Assembly (NCBI GenBank): GCA_964445575.1 | Contig: CAYULB010000061.1 | Location: 1 to 12,126, forward strand | Reading direction: 5' to 3' | DNA: 12,126 nt | Origin: WJMT01 sp964445575 | Lineage (GTDB): Bacteria > Acidobacteriota > Aminicenantia > Aminicenantales > Aminicenantaceae | In this document: one piece after another, positions 1-7,380 of the stretch | Layout: every line of letters begins with the position of its first letter | Position numbering within the stretch: position 1 is the stretch's first letter | Notes under the pieces: model-generated | What the model saw: only the letters and a program-made list of their open reading frames with translations | What the model was told of the DNA's origin: nothing | The model's database searches: none | Position numbers and translations under genes: made by a program

Positions 1-696
1 GGGGCTTTTTTTCTGCAGCTTGTTTTTCTTGATGTATCTTAAAGCAGCCGTCTTAAATCCGCTGAAGCTGAAGTCAAGACTTCTGTCTGACATCTTAGGC
101 AGCGCAAAATCAAATTCTCTGGTATTCCCTCCCTGAGATAATTTTTCAATCACGGGTCCGCCAGGATATCCAATATCTAAAAACTTGGCAATTTTATCCA
201 AAGCTTCTCCGGCAGCATCATCTCTGGTTCTTCCCAGTATTTTGTAGTCCAGCTTTTTTTCCATCAGATAAAGAGACGTGTGGCCTCCTGAGGCCAAAAG
301 AGCCAGTGCTGGAAATTTAATATCCGGATTTTCAATAAACACAGAGTGTATGTGGGCTTCCAGATGATCCACGGGGATTAAGGGTTTCTCCAGGGAATAG
401 GCCAGCCCTTTAGCAAAAGAAAGCCCCACCAGAAGCGACCCGATCAAACCCGGTCCTTGGGTCACGGATATTAAATCAACGTCTTTGATTTTAACTCCAG
501 CTCTCTCTAAGCTTTGTTCAAGGATGTAATTTATGGATATGACATGATTTCTCGAGGCCAGCTCTGGAACAATCCCACCATAAGGAGAATGGGCCTTATC
601 CTGAGATAAAACAACATTGCTCAAAACTTTCATGGAATCTGTGACCACAGAACAAGAGGTCTCGTCACACGATGTTTCTATGCCTAAAACATACAT
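1..696 (-). CDS. tsaD: tRNA N6-adenosine threonylcarbamoyltransferase TsaD (N-terminal part, runs off the left edge)
   Basis: TsaD transfers the threonylcarbamoyl group from TC-AMP to A37 of ANN-reading tRNAs in the cytoplasm, working with TsaB and TsaE. The visible 232 codons open with the ASKHA phosphate-loop-like start (GIETSCDETS, residues 5-14). They carry the metal-binding HLEAH motif at 111-115; the two histidines fall at the same numbers as in the E. coli enzyme. SGGHT follows at 136-140, DDAAGEALDK at 159-168, and YPGGP at 177-181. The family is usually about 330-350 residues, so roughly the last 100 are outside the window, including the C-terminal metal-ligand aspartate. The start ATG (694-696) was chosen because it gives the canonical N-terminus; its ribosome site is only a purine-rich AAGAGA stretch. 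It lies 51 bases after mtnA on the same strand and is probably co-transcribed with it. Identity is very secure. Confidence 0.96.
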   Translation of the reverse strand, partial: MYVLGIETSCDETSCSVVTDSMKVLSNVVLSQDKAHSPYGGIVPELASRNHVISINYILEQSLERAGVKIKDVDLISVTQGPGLIGSLLVGLSFAKGLAYSLEKPLIPVDHLEAHIHSVFIENPDIKFPALALLASGGHTSLYLMEKKLDYKILGRTRDDAAGEALDKIAKFLDIGYPGGPVIEKLSQGGNTREFDFALPKMSDRSLDFSFSGFKTAALRYIKKNKLQKKSP

Positions 697-747
697 TTCT
701 CTTTTCTTTTCCTTTTTCTTTTTAATACCCAAAGCCTAACAATTCTA

Positions 748-1800
748 TTAATCCGGGGTCATGTATAATTCAGACGGCTTGAATTTTTCCAAATTTTGAT
801 TATACGGAGGCCTGACAATCCCCTTTTCTGTAATGATAGCGGTTATGTATTCAGCAGGAGTCACGTCAAAAGCAGGATTTCTGACCTTTATATCAGGAAG
901 AGTTATAAAGGTTTCCCCTATCTTTCTCACTTCATCCGGGTCTCGCTCTTCAATGGGAATCTGACTCCCGTGTTCAAGATTAAAATCAACCGTGCTTAAA
1001 GGAGCGGCTACATAAAAAGGAATATTATTCTCTTTGGCTAATACGGCTGCAGAATAGGTGCCGATCTTGTTGGCGGTATCGCCGTTGAAAGCAATCCGGT
1101 CTGCTCCGGTTACCACTAAAGAGACCTCTCCTTTATTCATGAGATATCCTGCCATATTATCTGTGATCAACATCACGGGTATTTTTTCTCTTTCAAGCTC
1201 CCAACAGGTCAACCTGGCTCCCTGCAGAAAAGGGCGGGTCTCGCTGGCAAAGACTTTTATGCCTTCGCGTTCCCTGAAAGAAGACCTGATCACACCCAAA
1301 GCTGTTCCATAGCCGGCAGTAGCCAACGCTCCGGCATTGCAGTGAGTGAGGATGCATTCATTGTTCCTTACCACCGTGACACCCCACGAGCCGATTTTTT
1401 TACAGGTCTCAATATCTTCCCTTTCTATGTTCTGGGCCTCTTTCAGCATGATTTGCTGAAGTTCAGAAAGAGGCTTACCCCGATTCTTAAGAAAAACTTT
1501 TTTCATCCTCTCTAATGCCCAGAATAAATTCCTGGCTGTGGGCCGCGTTCTTTCCAAGCGTAAATAAATCCTATCAAACAGAGAGGAAAGCTCATCCTCC
1601 CCAGAGATTTTCATCAGTCCTAAAGCCACCCCATAACCTGCGGCCACTCCAATAGCCGGAGCACCACGGATCACCATTTTTTCAATGGCCTGGGCGACCT
1701 GCTCATAATCAGTGCATTCCCAATAGGTCTCTTCAAGCGGAAGCTTCCTCTGATCGATCATTATGACTTTACCATCTTTCCATTCTATAGTGGGCCGCAT
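748..1800 (-). CDS. mtnA: S-methyl-5-thioribose-1-phosphate isomerase MtnA
   Basis: This enzyme converts methylthioribose-1-phosphate to methylthioribulose-1-phosphate in methionine salvage, or in a shunt that disposes of methylthioadenosine. The 350-residue length is normal for the family. Family motifs appear in order: RGAPAIG at 45-51; THCNAGALATAGYGTALGV at 152-170 with the catalytic cysteine at 154; SETRPFLQGARLT at 186-198; ITDNMAGYLM at 212-221; and TGADRIAFNGDTANKIGTYS at 231-250 with the catalytic aspartate at 234. It is distinguished from the related eIF2B alpha-type and ribose-1,5-bisphosphate isomerase proteins by this full motif set. A good AAAGGAG ribosome site sits inside the 3' end of the lipoprotein gene; the two genes are separated by only 3 bases, which suggests translational coupling. 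No other methionine-salvage gene (mtnK, mtnB, mtnC, mtnD, mtnP) is in the window. Confidence 0.95.
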   Translation of the reverse strand: MRPTIEWKDGKVIMIDQRKLPLEETYWECTDYEQVAQAIEKMVIRGAPAIGVAAGYGVALGLMKISGEDELSSLFDRIYLRLERTRPTARNLFWALERMKKVFLKNRGKPLSELQQIMLKEAQNIEREDIETCKKIGSWGVTVVRNNECILTHCNAGALATAGYGTALGVIRSSFREREGIKVFASETRPFLQGARLTCWELEREKIPVMLITDNMAGYLMNKGEVSLVVTGADRIAFNGDTANKIGTYSAAVLAKENNIPFYVAAPLSTVDFNLEHGSQIPIEERDPDEVRKIGETFITLPDIKVRNPAFDVTPAEYITAIITEKGIVRPPYNQNLEKFKPSELYMTPD

Positions 1801-1803
1801 GAT

Positions 1804-2652
1804 TCAGCTCCTTTTCCAATGCGGTGACTCAGGTCCTTCCCAGCTCCATTTCTTTATCCACTGCAGATAGATTGATTCAAACTCTTTCCATTCTCTTTGA
1901 TTCAATTCCTCTTTAAGCATCCGATAGCAAAACACTATTTGATTGTCGTTGTCTCTTAAAATCTCTGAGGTAGGAAGGCCCAGCTCTCTGGCCATAACTG
2001 CCTGCTCAAAACTTTTGCGGTATTTCTTCATATGACTCAACACCTGGGACTCGATGTAGTGATAGAAACCACAGCTGAGGTCTTTTTCAGTAAGCTTATT
2101 GACCTTTTTAAGCAGAACCTCGAGCATCTTCTGCTGCTCTCTGGGTTCAGCTTTGAGGGCATTTTCAATCACAAATTCTGAATATCTCTTTACTGAAAGC
2201 ATGGACACCGGCTTGAGTTTTGATTTGCTCAGAAGATAGTCAAAGATATCTGCGGCAGACTGTTTCAGACCGAATTCTTCCATGGATAAAGCCAAGGAAA
2301 AAAGGGAAACTTCTTTTGCCCATTCCTCTCCTTTTTCAAAACCATAATCAAATGCTTTGAGAAAGCTTTTCTCAGCCTCATCCCACCTCTCCAGCTCTAA
2401 TTCTGACAGACCTTTCATCATATAGGCTTGGGCAGAGGGTTTGGTTTTGACCTGAAGGCAGGCCTTTTCATGCGCTTTTTTATAAGCGGAATAAGCCATT
2501 TCTGTTTGGTATTCTCTAGAAAATTCGCTGCCCTTGGAATAAAAAGTCTTGGATTCTTTGAGATGCGAAACGCAGGACGAGAGGAAAAACAGACTTAACC
2601 CGATAACAAACACAACTTTAACAGCAGCTGGCAAATCTTTATTTTTTCTCAT
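1804..2652 (-). CDS. Helical-repeat (TPR-like) lipoprotein, unknown function
   Basis: This is a 282-residue protein of unrecognised family. Residues 8-26 form a hydrophobic signal segment ending in a lipobox (L24-S25-S26-C27), so the mature protein should be lipid-anchored through Cys27 on the outer face of the inner membrane or on the outer membrane. The rest is almost entirely alpha-helical and charged. Residues about 74-103 (alanine/leucine spacing with ERWDEAEKSFLKAF) read like a tetratricopeptide helix pair, and 195-222 look like a further one. TPR lipoproteins commonly serve as assembly or scaffolding factors, but nothing here names a partner. Its ATG lies inside the end of the 195-residue gene (14-base overlap) with only a weak GAAGA site, so it is probably translated by coupling. 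The pair occupies the head of an operon with mtnA and tsaD; no functional link to those enzymes is evident. Confidence 0.8.
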   Translation of the reverse strand: MRKNKDLPAAVKVVFVIGLSLFFLSSCVSHLKESKTFYSKGSEFSREYQTEMAYSAYKKAHEKACLQVKTKPSAQAYMMKGLSELELERWDEAEKSFLKAFDYGFEKGEEWAKEVSLFSLALSMEEFGLKQSAADIFDYLLSKSKLKPVSMLSVKRYSEFVIENALKAEPREQQKMLEVLLKKVNKLTEKDLSCGFYHYIESQVLSHMKKYRKSFEQAVMARELGLPTSEILRDNDNQIVFCYRMLKEELNQREWKEFESIYLQWIKKWSWEGPESPHWKRS

Positions 2653-3226
2653 TCTTCAATTTTTCTTTCACTATGTCTGCCACCATTTCCTGGATCTCTT
2701 TTTGAGAGAGCACCCCCGCACACATAGCTCCGATTTCCTTGAGAACGCTCCCTAATTTCCGGATGAAATCCTTGTTTCCTCTCAAGGGGGATATGGCATC
2801 TTTGGCCTCCCTAACCCTGTTTTCAAACTCTATGAGGACCTTTTTGAAATTTTTTGACTTGATCTCTCGGGCAAAAAGGGCACTGAGAAAAGGATCTTTA
2901 AGCCCAAGTATTGGGTAAAGAGAGCAGAAAGCATTTCGGAGAAAATCCATATCCTCGGCTTCTATCTGCTGGCTGAAGTATTGTCTTAAAGAATCTTTCT
3001 GTCTAAAAAAATCCAGAATAAACTCATCCGGCTTGTTCTTTAAAAAATTCGGGTCAGGCCAAACTTCCCAGGAATAAATGCTCTTTTTCCAGTCCTGGTG
3101 TCTGTTGACCAGCCATATGAGAGCTGAAGAAATAACAGGAAAATACAATCCTGTTTTCTCTGGCACAAATTCAGAAAGGATTTTGACTGCGTTTTCTATC
3201 TGGCTTTCTATATCACTTTTTTTCAT
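2639..3226 (-). CDS. Conserved-looking hypothetical protein, 195 residues
   Basis: I do not recognise this family. The product has no signal peptide and no clear transmembrane helix; residues 25-40 are hydrophobic but short and interrupted. It is rich in charged helical stretches and has an aromatic patch around 38-57 with four tryptophans, ending in WPDP. The C-terminal third is strongly basic and helical, ending in a lysine-rich tail. It is a real gene rather than a chance frame because it has a proper AGGTGAGG ribosome site 6 bases before the ATG, a plausible promoter just upstream, and a 14-base overlap with the next gene of the same strand. It appears to be the first gene of the leftward operon. 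Its permanent pairing with the lipoprotein suggests the two act together, perhaps in the envelope, but this is inference from position only. Confidence 0.72.
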   Translation of the reverse strand: MKKSDIESQIENAVKILSEFVPEKTGLYFPVISSALIWLVNRHQDWKKSIYSWEVWPDPNFLKNKPDEFILDFFRQKDSLRQYFSQQIEAEDMDFLRNAFCSLYPILGLKDPFLSALFAREIKSKNFKKVLIEFENRVREAKDAISPLRGNKDFIRKLGSVLKEIGAMCAGVLSQKEIQEMVADIVKEKLKNEKK

Positions 3227-3246
3227 TCAATCCCTCACCTAATATA

Positions 3247-3274
3247 ATGATAAAAACAGCCAAGGTAAAGACAA
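3247..3274 (-). promoter_or_regulatory. Candidate sigma70-type promoter for the leftward operon
   Basis: Read on the minus strand, TTGTCT (3269-3274, 4/6 to consensus) and TATCAT (3247-3252, 5/6) are separated by 16 bases and lie about 20 bases ahead of the ATG of the 195-residue gene. The region is AT-rich, so chance matches are possible. Confidence 0.38.
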
Positions 3275-3360
3275 ATTATGGAACATTTTGTTTTCTGCCA
3301 GAAAATCTAAAAAACAGAAAAGAGGCAACCATGGAATGTATCCCAGTTTTTTTATATGGC

Positions 3361-3389
3361 TTGACTTTTATCCCCCACTCAAGTAATTT
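3361..3389 (+). promoter_or_regulatory. Candidate sigma70-type promoter for tatA
   Basis: TTGACT (3361-3366, 5/6) is followed after 17 bases by a weak -10 TAATTT (3384-3389, 3/6), 45 bases before the tatA start. It is the best candidate in the divergent intergenic region for the rightward genes, but the -10 is poor. Confidence 0.3.
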
Positions 3390-3434
3390 TGATACAGAAA
3401 AAAGAAGGAAGATTCTATCCGTTTGGAGGTTTAG

Positions 3435-3647
3435 ATGTTTTTATTAGGACCATTGGGCCCAGGCGAACTCATCCTCATTGCCTTGATCATCATCATCATC
3501 TTCGGAGCCCGAAGACTTCCTGAACTGGGAAAATCTCTGGGCCAAGGAATAAAAAACTTCAAGAAATCTATCTCATCAGAAGACAAAGAGAAAAATAAAG
3601 AAAAAAAGTCTCTAGAAGATAAAAACGATTCCTCTTCCAAGGATTGA
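3435..3647 (+). CDS. tatA: Twin-arginine translocase subunit TatA
   Basis: TatA oligomerises around the TatBC receptor to make the passage for folded, twin-arginine-signal proteins across the inner membrane. This 70-residue protein has the standard layout. A short N-terminal transmembrane helix (about residues 8-23) carries an acidic residue near its start (E11), as in plant Tha4, where E. coli TatA has Gln8. The FGARRLPELGKSLGQG hinge and amphipathic helix occupy about 23-38, followed by a lysine/glutamate/serine-rich disordered tail. The hinge sequence is typical of TatA rather than TatB. A clean GGAGG (3425-3429) precedes the ATG by 5 bases. The stretch encoding five isoleucines of the membrane helix is a perfect ATC x5 run (3486-3500). 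No tatC or tatB is in the window. The stop codon overlaps the next start (TGATG). Confidence 0.93.
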   Translation: MFLLGPLGPGELILIALIIIIIFGARRLPELGKSLGQGIKNFKKSISSEDKEKNKEKKSLEDKNDSSSKD

Positions 3648-4834
3648 TGAAAAGGACTATTGAAGAGCTCTCCAGAAAGAGCCGGGAAAAAGAATCCCAA
3701 CTTAAAAAAAAGATTGAAAGACTTCAGCAGGAAATCTCTGACTTTTCAGAAAAAATAGCTGCCTCTAAACTCAACGGCCTTCTTTCAGACCTTGAAAAAA
3801 CTTTCAAAAAAAAAGGAAAAGATTTTCTGCTGCTTTCAGCCTTCCAACAATTCCGGCAGGTGCTGAATGAATTCATGAACCATACCCAAAACTTTAGGCG
3901 TTCCTCAGTGGACCTGGTGCAGGCAACCCGAGAGCTGATGCATGCAAAGGATAAAGAATGGGATGCTCTGAGCAACAATCATGTGCAGATGATATTCCAA
4001 AGCATGGAATGGAAAATCGATCAGCTTTCAGCGGACTACAAAGATGTCAATGCCTTAATGAAGCGGTTTATCCTGTTAAAAGAAAAACTGAATCGACTCA
4101 TTTCTGCCTTGGAAAAAAAAGAAAGACCCCCTTTATCGCAGGTTAAAGAAATCCATCAAAGCATCGAAGATGTCCAATACGCTGGTTTTGAAAACAGGTT
4201 CCGGGGAAGGGATGAACAAGTCAAAGAACAGCAAAAGGAATATATTTCTTATTTTAAAAACGGAGGCACAGTGCTGGATCTGGGCTGTGGGAGAGGAGAA
4301 TTTATAGAGCTTTTGGAAAGCATGGAAATCAAAGCCAGAGGAATCGATACAAATGAACAGATGATTGAAATCTGCAGAGAAAAGGGCTTGAACTGTGAGA
4401 AAGCCGACATACTGGAAACCCTGGCTCAATGTGAAGATAACTCTCTGGGAGGGATATTTTCATCCCAGGTGGTGGAACATCTGTCTCCAGATTATTTGAA
4501 AAGAATGATTGAAACGGCTTATCACAAGCTTTCTCCTTCCCGCTTCATCATCCTTGAAACCGTCAATCCCCTGTCTGTCTTTTCTCTGGTTCAGATCTAT
4601 TTTCTGGATTTATCCCATCAGCAGCCCATTCATCCCCAGACTCTGAGTTTTTTACTTAAAAGTTCAGGATTTGAAGACATTCAAATCAAATATTCTGCTC
4701 CTCTGGAAAATGAAAAGCTCAAAACGCTTCCTGAAAAAGATGAGGCAGCCAGCCTATTGAATGAAAATATTGATAAAATCAATGCCCTCCTCTATGCCCC
4801 TTCCAATTATGCGGCAGTGGCCCAAAAAAAATAA
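3647..4834 (+). CDS. SAM-dependent methyltransferase with long N-terminal coiled-coil region
   Basis: This is a 395-residue, probably cytoplasmic class I methyltransferase. Residues 1-170 are helical and highly charged with heptad-like stretches (6-40, 135-160), likely a coiled coil or oligomerisation arm. The region FENRFRGRDEQVKEQQKEYI (181-200) leads into the Rossmann fold. Motif I is VLDLGCGRGEF at 209-219, the acidic ribose-binding residue is D234 in GID, and the post-motif QVVEHL is at 274-279, with a following strand at about 299-305. Similar catalytic domains occur in enzymes that modify polysaccharides or O-antigen ends, so a sugar or glycan substrate is plausible but unproven. I chose ATG 3647 rather than TTG 3644 because the AAGGA site (3639-3643) would abut the TTG. 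Its ATG overlaps the tatA stop by one base, implying coupled translation; the ROK kinase follows 11 bases later. Confidence 0.85.
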   Translation: MKRTIEELSRKSREKESQLKKKIERLQQEISDFSEKIAASKLNGLLSDLEKTFKKKGKDFLLLSAFQQFRQVLNEFMNHTQNFRRSSVDLVQATRELMHAKDKEWDALSNNHVQMIFQSMEWKIDQLSADYKDVNALMKRFILLKEKLNRLISALEKKERPPLSQVKEIHQSIEDVQYAGFENRFRGRDEQVKEQQKEYISYFKNGGTVLDLGCGRGEFIELLESMEIKARGIDTNEQMIEICREKGLNCEKADILETLAQCEDNSLGGIFSSQVVEHLSPDYLKRMIETAYHKLSPSRFIILETVNPLSVFSLVQIYFLDLSHQQPIHPQTLSFLLKSSGFEDIQIKYSAPLENEKLKTLPEKDEAASLLNENIDKINALLYAPSNYAAVAQKK

Positions 4835-4845
4835 ATGGAGCAGGA

Positions 4846-5751
4846 ATGAGCCTATACGCAGGATTTGACCTGGGCGGCACTCAGCTCAAATACGGGCTTA
4901 TTAACGAACATTCCCAGATCATCTACCATTCAAGAATCGATACCCCGGATAACACTAAAGAACTTTTCCAGCTCATGAAAACACTGTGGGAAGAACTCCA
5001 AACTAAACAAAAGGAAAGAATCGCTGCTGCGGGATTCGGTATTCCCGGAATATTCAGCTCTAAAAAGAATAAAATCCTTCAATCCCCCAATTATCCAGAA
5101 ATCGATAATTTGGATATAAACAAAGCCTTAAAGAAATTCATTCCGGTTCCTTTCAAAATCAACAACGACGCCAACCTGGCTGCTTACGGCGAATTTAAAG
5201 CTGGAGCGGGAAAAGGCTCTGACAGCCTCGTACTTCTGACGGTAGGGACAGGAATCGGGGGAGGAGTGGTCCTCAACAAAACCCTCTGGCAGGGGGAATG
5301 CGGATTTGCAGGGGAAGTAGGACATATCATCGTCAACCACTCAGGCGAGCGCTGCAACTGCGGAAACAAGGGTTGTCTGGAAACTGAAGCCTCTGGACCC
5401 AAAATCGTGAGAAATTATGTCCAGCTGAAAAAAGAAAACAAAAATTTAACTGCTAAGGACATAGCCCTGCTGGCAAAAAAAGGGGACCCCGACGCAAAAC
5501 AAGCCTTCAATCAAGCCGGATATTTTCTGGGGATTGGATTAGGAACCATCATTAACCTGCTGAATCCGGACAAAATCATACTGGGAGGAGGGGTCATGAA
5601 ATCCGCCTCTCTTCTGCTCACCCCAGCGGCCAGAGAAGCAGCCAAAAGGTCTTTTAAGGCTTCTTTTAAATGCTGTGAAATCCTAAAGGCTGAACTGGGA
5701 AATAAAGCTGGAATCATAGGCTCAGCATCCTGGGCCAAAGATTCTTTGTGA
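4846..5751 (+). CDS. ROK-family sugar kinase (glucokinase-like)
   Basis: ROK kinases phosphorylate hexoses such as glucose, N-acetylglucosamine or N-acetylmannosamine in the cytoplasm using ATP. The 301-residue protein has the phosphate-binding DLGGTQLKYGL at 8-18, FGIPG at 64-68, and NNDANLAAYGE at 106-116 with the likely catalytic base D108. The adenosine-site glycine loop TVGTGIGGG is at 132-140 and GEVGH at 156-160. The zinc site has H160 with C170, C172 and C177 in the CNCGNKGCLE arrangement, and NPDKIILGGG is at 240-249. There is no N-terminal helix-turn-helix, so it is an enzyme rather than a ROK repressor. Length and motifs fit the glucokinase-like branch (often named GlcK), but the sugar cannot be fixed from sequence. 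GGAG at 4837-4840 gives a good ribosome site. It closes the tatA-methyltransferase operon and converges with larA. Confidence 0.9.
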   Translation: MSLYAGFDLGGTQLKYGLINEHSQIIYHSRIDTPDNTKELFQLMKTLWEELQTKQKERIAAAGFGIPGIFSSKKNKILQSPNYPEIDNLDINKALKKFIPVPFKINNDANLAAYGEFKAGAGKGSDSLVLLTVGTGIGGGVVLNKTLWQGECGFAGEVGHIIVNHSGERCNCGNKGCLETEASGPKIVRNYVQLKKENKNLTAKDIALLAKKGDPDAKQAFNQAGYFLGIGLGTIINLLNPDKIILGGGVMKSASLLLTPAAREAAKRSFKASFKCCEILKAELGNKAGIIGSASWAKDSL

Positions 5752-5780
5752 TGGAATCTCCCCTTTTACTCATTTTTTTT
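5739..5780 (+). terminator. Weak candidate terminator after the ROK kinase
   Basis: AGATTC (5739-5744) and GAATCT (5754-5759) can pair around a 9-base loop that spans the ROK stop codon, and are followed by CCCCTTTT and later a run of eight T (5773-5780). The stem has only six pairs, two of them GC, and the T-run is not adjacent, so it is a marginal call. Confidence 0.25.
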
Positions 5781-5834
5781 CAGGAAGATAAAAAGAAGAA
5801 CCAGTTTTTAGAATCTCTCAGCTTTTTTGTTTAG

Positions 5835-5869
5835 CCTGACCTATTCATAAAAAAATGGCAATGTTTTTA
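5835..5869 (-). repeat. Inverted repeat, copy A of a 35-base dispersed element
   Basis: Positions 5835-5859 are the exact reverse complement of 10255-10279 (25/25). After one mismatch (5860 versus 10254) the match continues for nine more bases (5861-5869 versus 10245-10253), giving 34/35. It lies in the convergent gap between the ROK kinase and larA, 78 bases beyond the larA stop when read on the minus strand. It contains a run of seven A but no convincing hairpin of its own. Seven of the eight flanking bases beyond the perfect core on the GGTCAGG side are either identical or differ by a transition, which hints at a slightly longer decayed match. Confidence 0.9.
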
Positions 5870-5946
5870 GGTGGAAAATTAACTGTCTAAGGATTTCTTC
5901 CTAACCTCCAGATATATGAGTAAATGAATATAGTGTCCATGTTTTT

Positions 5947-7194
5947 TTATGTAACAAAGGGAAGAGTTGATATGCCGTAAGGCATGACCAAAACCTGAGA
6001 GTCTCTTCCCTTTTTATCCAAAGCCAGAGAAAGTGCTTCTTCTATTGAATTAAAACTTTTAAAAAACAGTTTTTCTTTTATGCTTGAAGGCAGATCAGAA
6101 ACCAGAAATATCTCATTTTTGAGATGGATAAAAGCAATTCGAGAAGCCACGTGCCTTCCTTGGACAAATTTTTTTTCCAACTCATCCACCAACTGCCGAG
6201 GGGTCTTTCCCTCATCAAACAATTCAGCAAACGGCTTCACTCCCAGCCCGTCACCACACTGACCTGCGGTTATTAGAATACCTCCCTCTTTAAGTGCCAT
6301 GAGTGCGTGCTCCATAGCTTTATGAGTCTGATACAAATCAATGTCTCTGGGATATCCACCTGGAGATACCACCACAATGTCAGCCTTTCCTGGGATAGAG
6401 ACCCTTGATATTTGATCCAAAAAAGAAGCCCCTTCTCTGTGTGCTTTTTCCACATCCCCTGCAACAGCTTTGATCACTTTTTTTTCAGGATTTAGAACAA
6501 CATTCACAATAAAATCAATCCCGGCTTTTTGTGCCATCTCCTCCAGTTCCTCTCTCACCGGATTCCCTCTGATCTCACCGGGACTGGCTCCTGGGGCCAG
6601 AAATTTCTTGTGATTCTGCTCTATGGTCCGGCGGCTGCACACTCCAGGCGCTAAGGCTTTAGCGCCTCCGCTAAAACCCGCATAATAATGATACTCAATA
6701 TTGCCGGTGGCAATGACAAAAGAGGCCTTTACTACTTCGGCAAACACTTCAATAGGAGTTCCCTGACTGGTCTCCCCTAAATTCACGCATTTATGGATAT
6801 CATGCTCAAGGCATTTATAACGAGAATAAATAGAATCCCCCACTAAGGCTCTTTTTTCTTTTTCAGTTTGATTTCTATGGATCCCCAGCCCGAAAATAAT
6901 GGTTGTTTTATGGGACGGCACCCCCGCTTCTTTCAATTCTTTTAAAACAGGGGGCAGAATTAGATAGGAGGGAGAGGGCCGGGAGATATCACTCACTAAA
7001 ATGACCACCTTGTCATTTGACGAAACGAGTTCTCTGAGCCGGGGACTTCCAATCGGATTCTTCAAAGCCCGCTCCACTTCTTTTTCTGGCTCTTTTGATC
7101 CCTCTATTTGTTGAGGCCGCAGAGTCGCCAAATAGTTTCTGTCCGGAATGGAAATCTCTCTCTCTTCTTTTCCGTATTTGAGGCTTAATTTCAT
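5947..7194 (-). CDS. larA: LarA-family nickel-pincer-dependent 2-hydroxyacid (lactate) racemase
   Basis: LarA enzymes interconvert D- and L-lactate, or other 2-hydroxyacids, through hydride transfer using a nickel-pincer nucleotide cofactor tethered to a lysine. The 415-residue length is typical. Residues matching the Lactiplantibacillus plantarum enzyme are visible with a small, steady offset. R72 in SDISRP corresponds to Arg75 and H106 in GLGIHRN to His108. H169 in NIEYHYYAG corresponds to His174, K179 in FSGGAKALAPG to the cofactor-tethering Lys184, and H195 to His200. Q289 and K292 in YQTHKAMEH correspond to Gln295/Lys298. All catalytic groups therefore appear intact, but the exact 2-hydroxyacid is unknown because family members act on several. 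The ribosome site is weak (AAGAGAG). No cofactor maturation genes (larB, larC, larE) are in the window. It is transcribed divergently from the M14 peptidase and convergently with the ROK kinase. Confidence 0.9.
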   Translation of the reverse strand: MKLSLKYGKEEREISIPDRNYLATLRPQQIEGSKEPEKEVERALKNPIGSPRLRELVSSNDKVVILVSDISRPSPSYLILPPVLKELKEAGVPSHKTTIIFGLGIHRNQTEKEKRALVGDSIYSRYKCLEHDIHKCVNLGETSQGTPIEVFAEVVKASFVIATGNIEYHYYAGFSGGAKALAPGVCSRRTIEQNHKKFLAPGASPGEIRGNPVREELEEMAQKAGIDFIVNVVLNPEKKVIKAVAGDVEKAHREGASFLDQISRVSIPGKADIVVVSPGGYPRDIDLYQTHKAMEHALMALKEGGILITAGQCGDGLGVKPFAELFDEGKTPRQLVDELEKKFVQGRHVASRIAFIHLKNEIFLVSDLPSSIKEKLFFKSFNSIEEALSLALDKKGRDSQVLVMPYGISTLPFVT

Positions 7195-7230
7195 TTCTCT
7201 CTTGATTCAGCTCAATCTTCTTGTTGCTTC

Positions 7231-7236
7231 ATTATA
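7231..7236 (-). promoter_or_regulatory. Candidate -10 element for larA
   Basis: On the minus strand this is a perfect TATAAT, 36 bases before the larA ATG, which would give a leader of about 30 bases. No good -35 hexamer stands 15-19 bases upstream, so it may rely on an activator or be a chance match in AT-rich DNA. Confidence 0.35.
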
Positions 7237-7380
7237 CAAGAAAAATCTCGCGGTCTCTATTTATCTTTGACAAGTCATACCTCATATGTTATTTATTTTA
7301 TCTTTATAATCTCCAATGATAAACAACTCTTTAATCCCTGCCCCACTTAAAGACAAACAAAAACTTCCTTCAAATCCATT

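Noticed and set aside
3247..3447. Small open frame on the plus strand (66 codons) in the divergent intergenic region
   Set aside because: It has no ribosome binding site, an unremarkable composition, overlaps the candidate leftward promoter and runs into the tatA start; it looks like a chance frame.
3644..3646. TTG as start of the methyltransferase
   Set aside because: The AAGGA site ends directly against this TTG, leaving no spacing; ATG at 3647 is better placed.
7267..7295. TTGACA at 7267-7272 as the main M14 promoter
   Set aside because: The -35 is perfect, but 17 bases on there is only TATTTA (half matched), and the perfect TATAAT at 7305-7310 is 32 bases away; either would leave a long leader. 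The closer candidate at 7395-7424 is preferred, though not proven.
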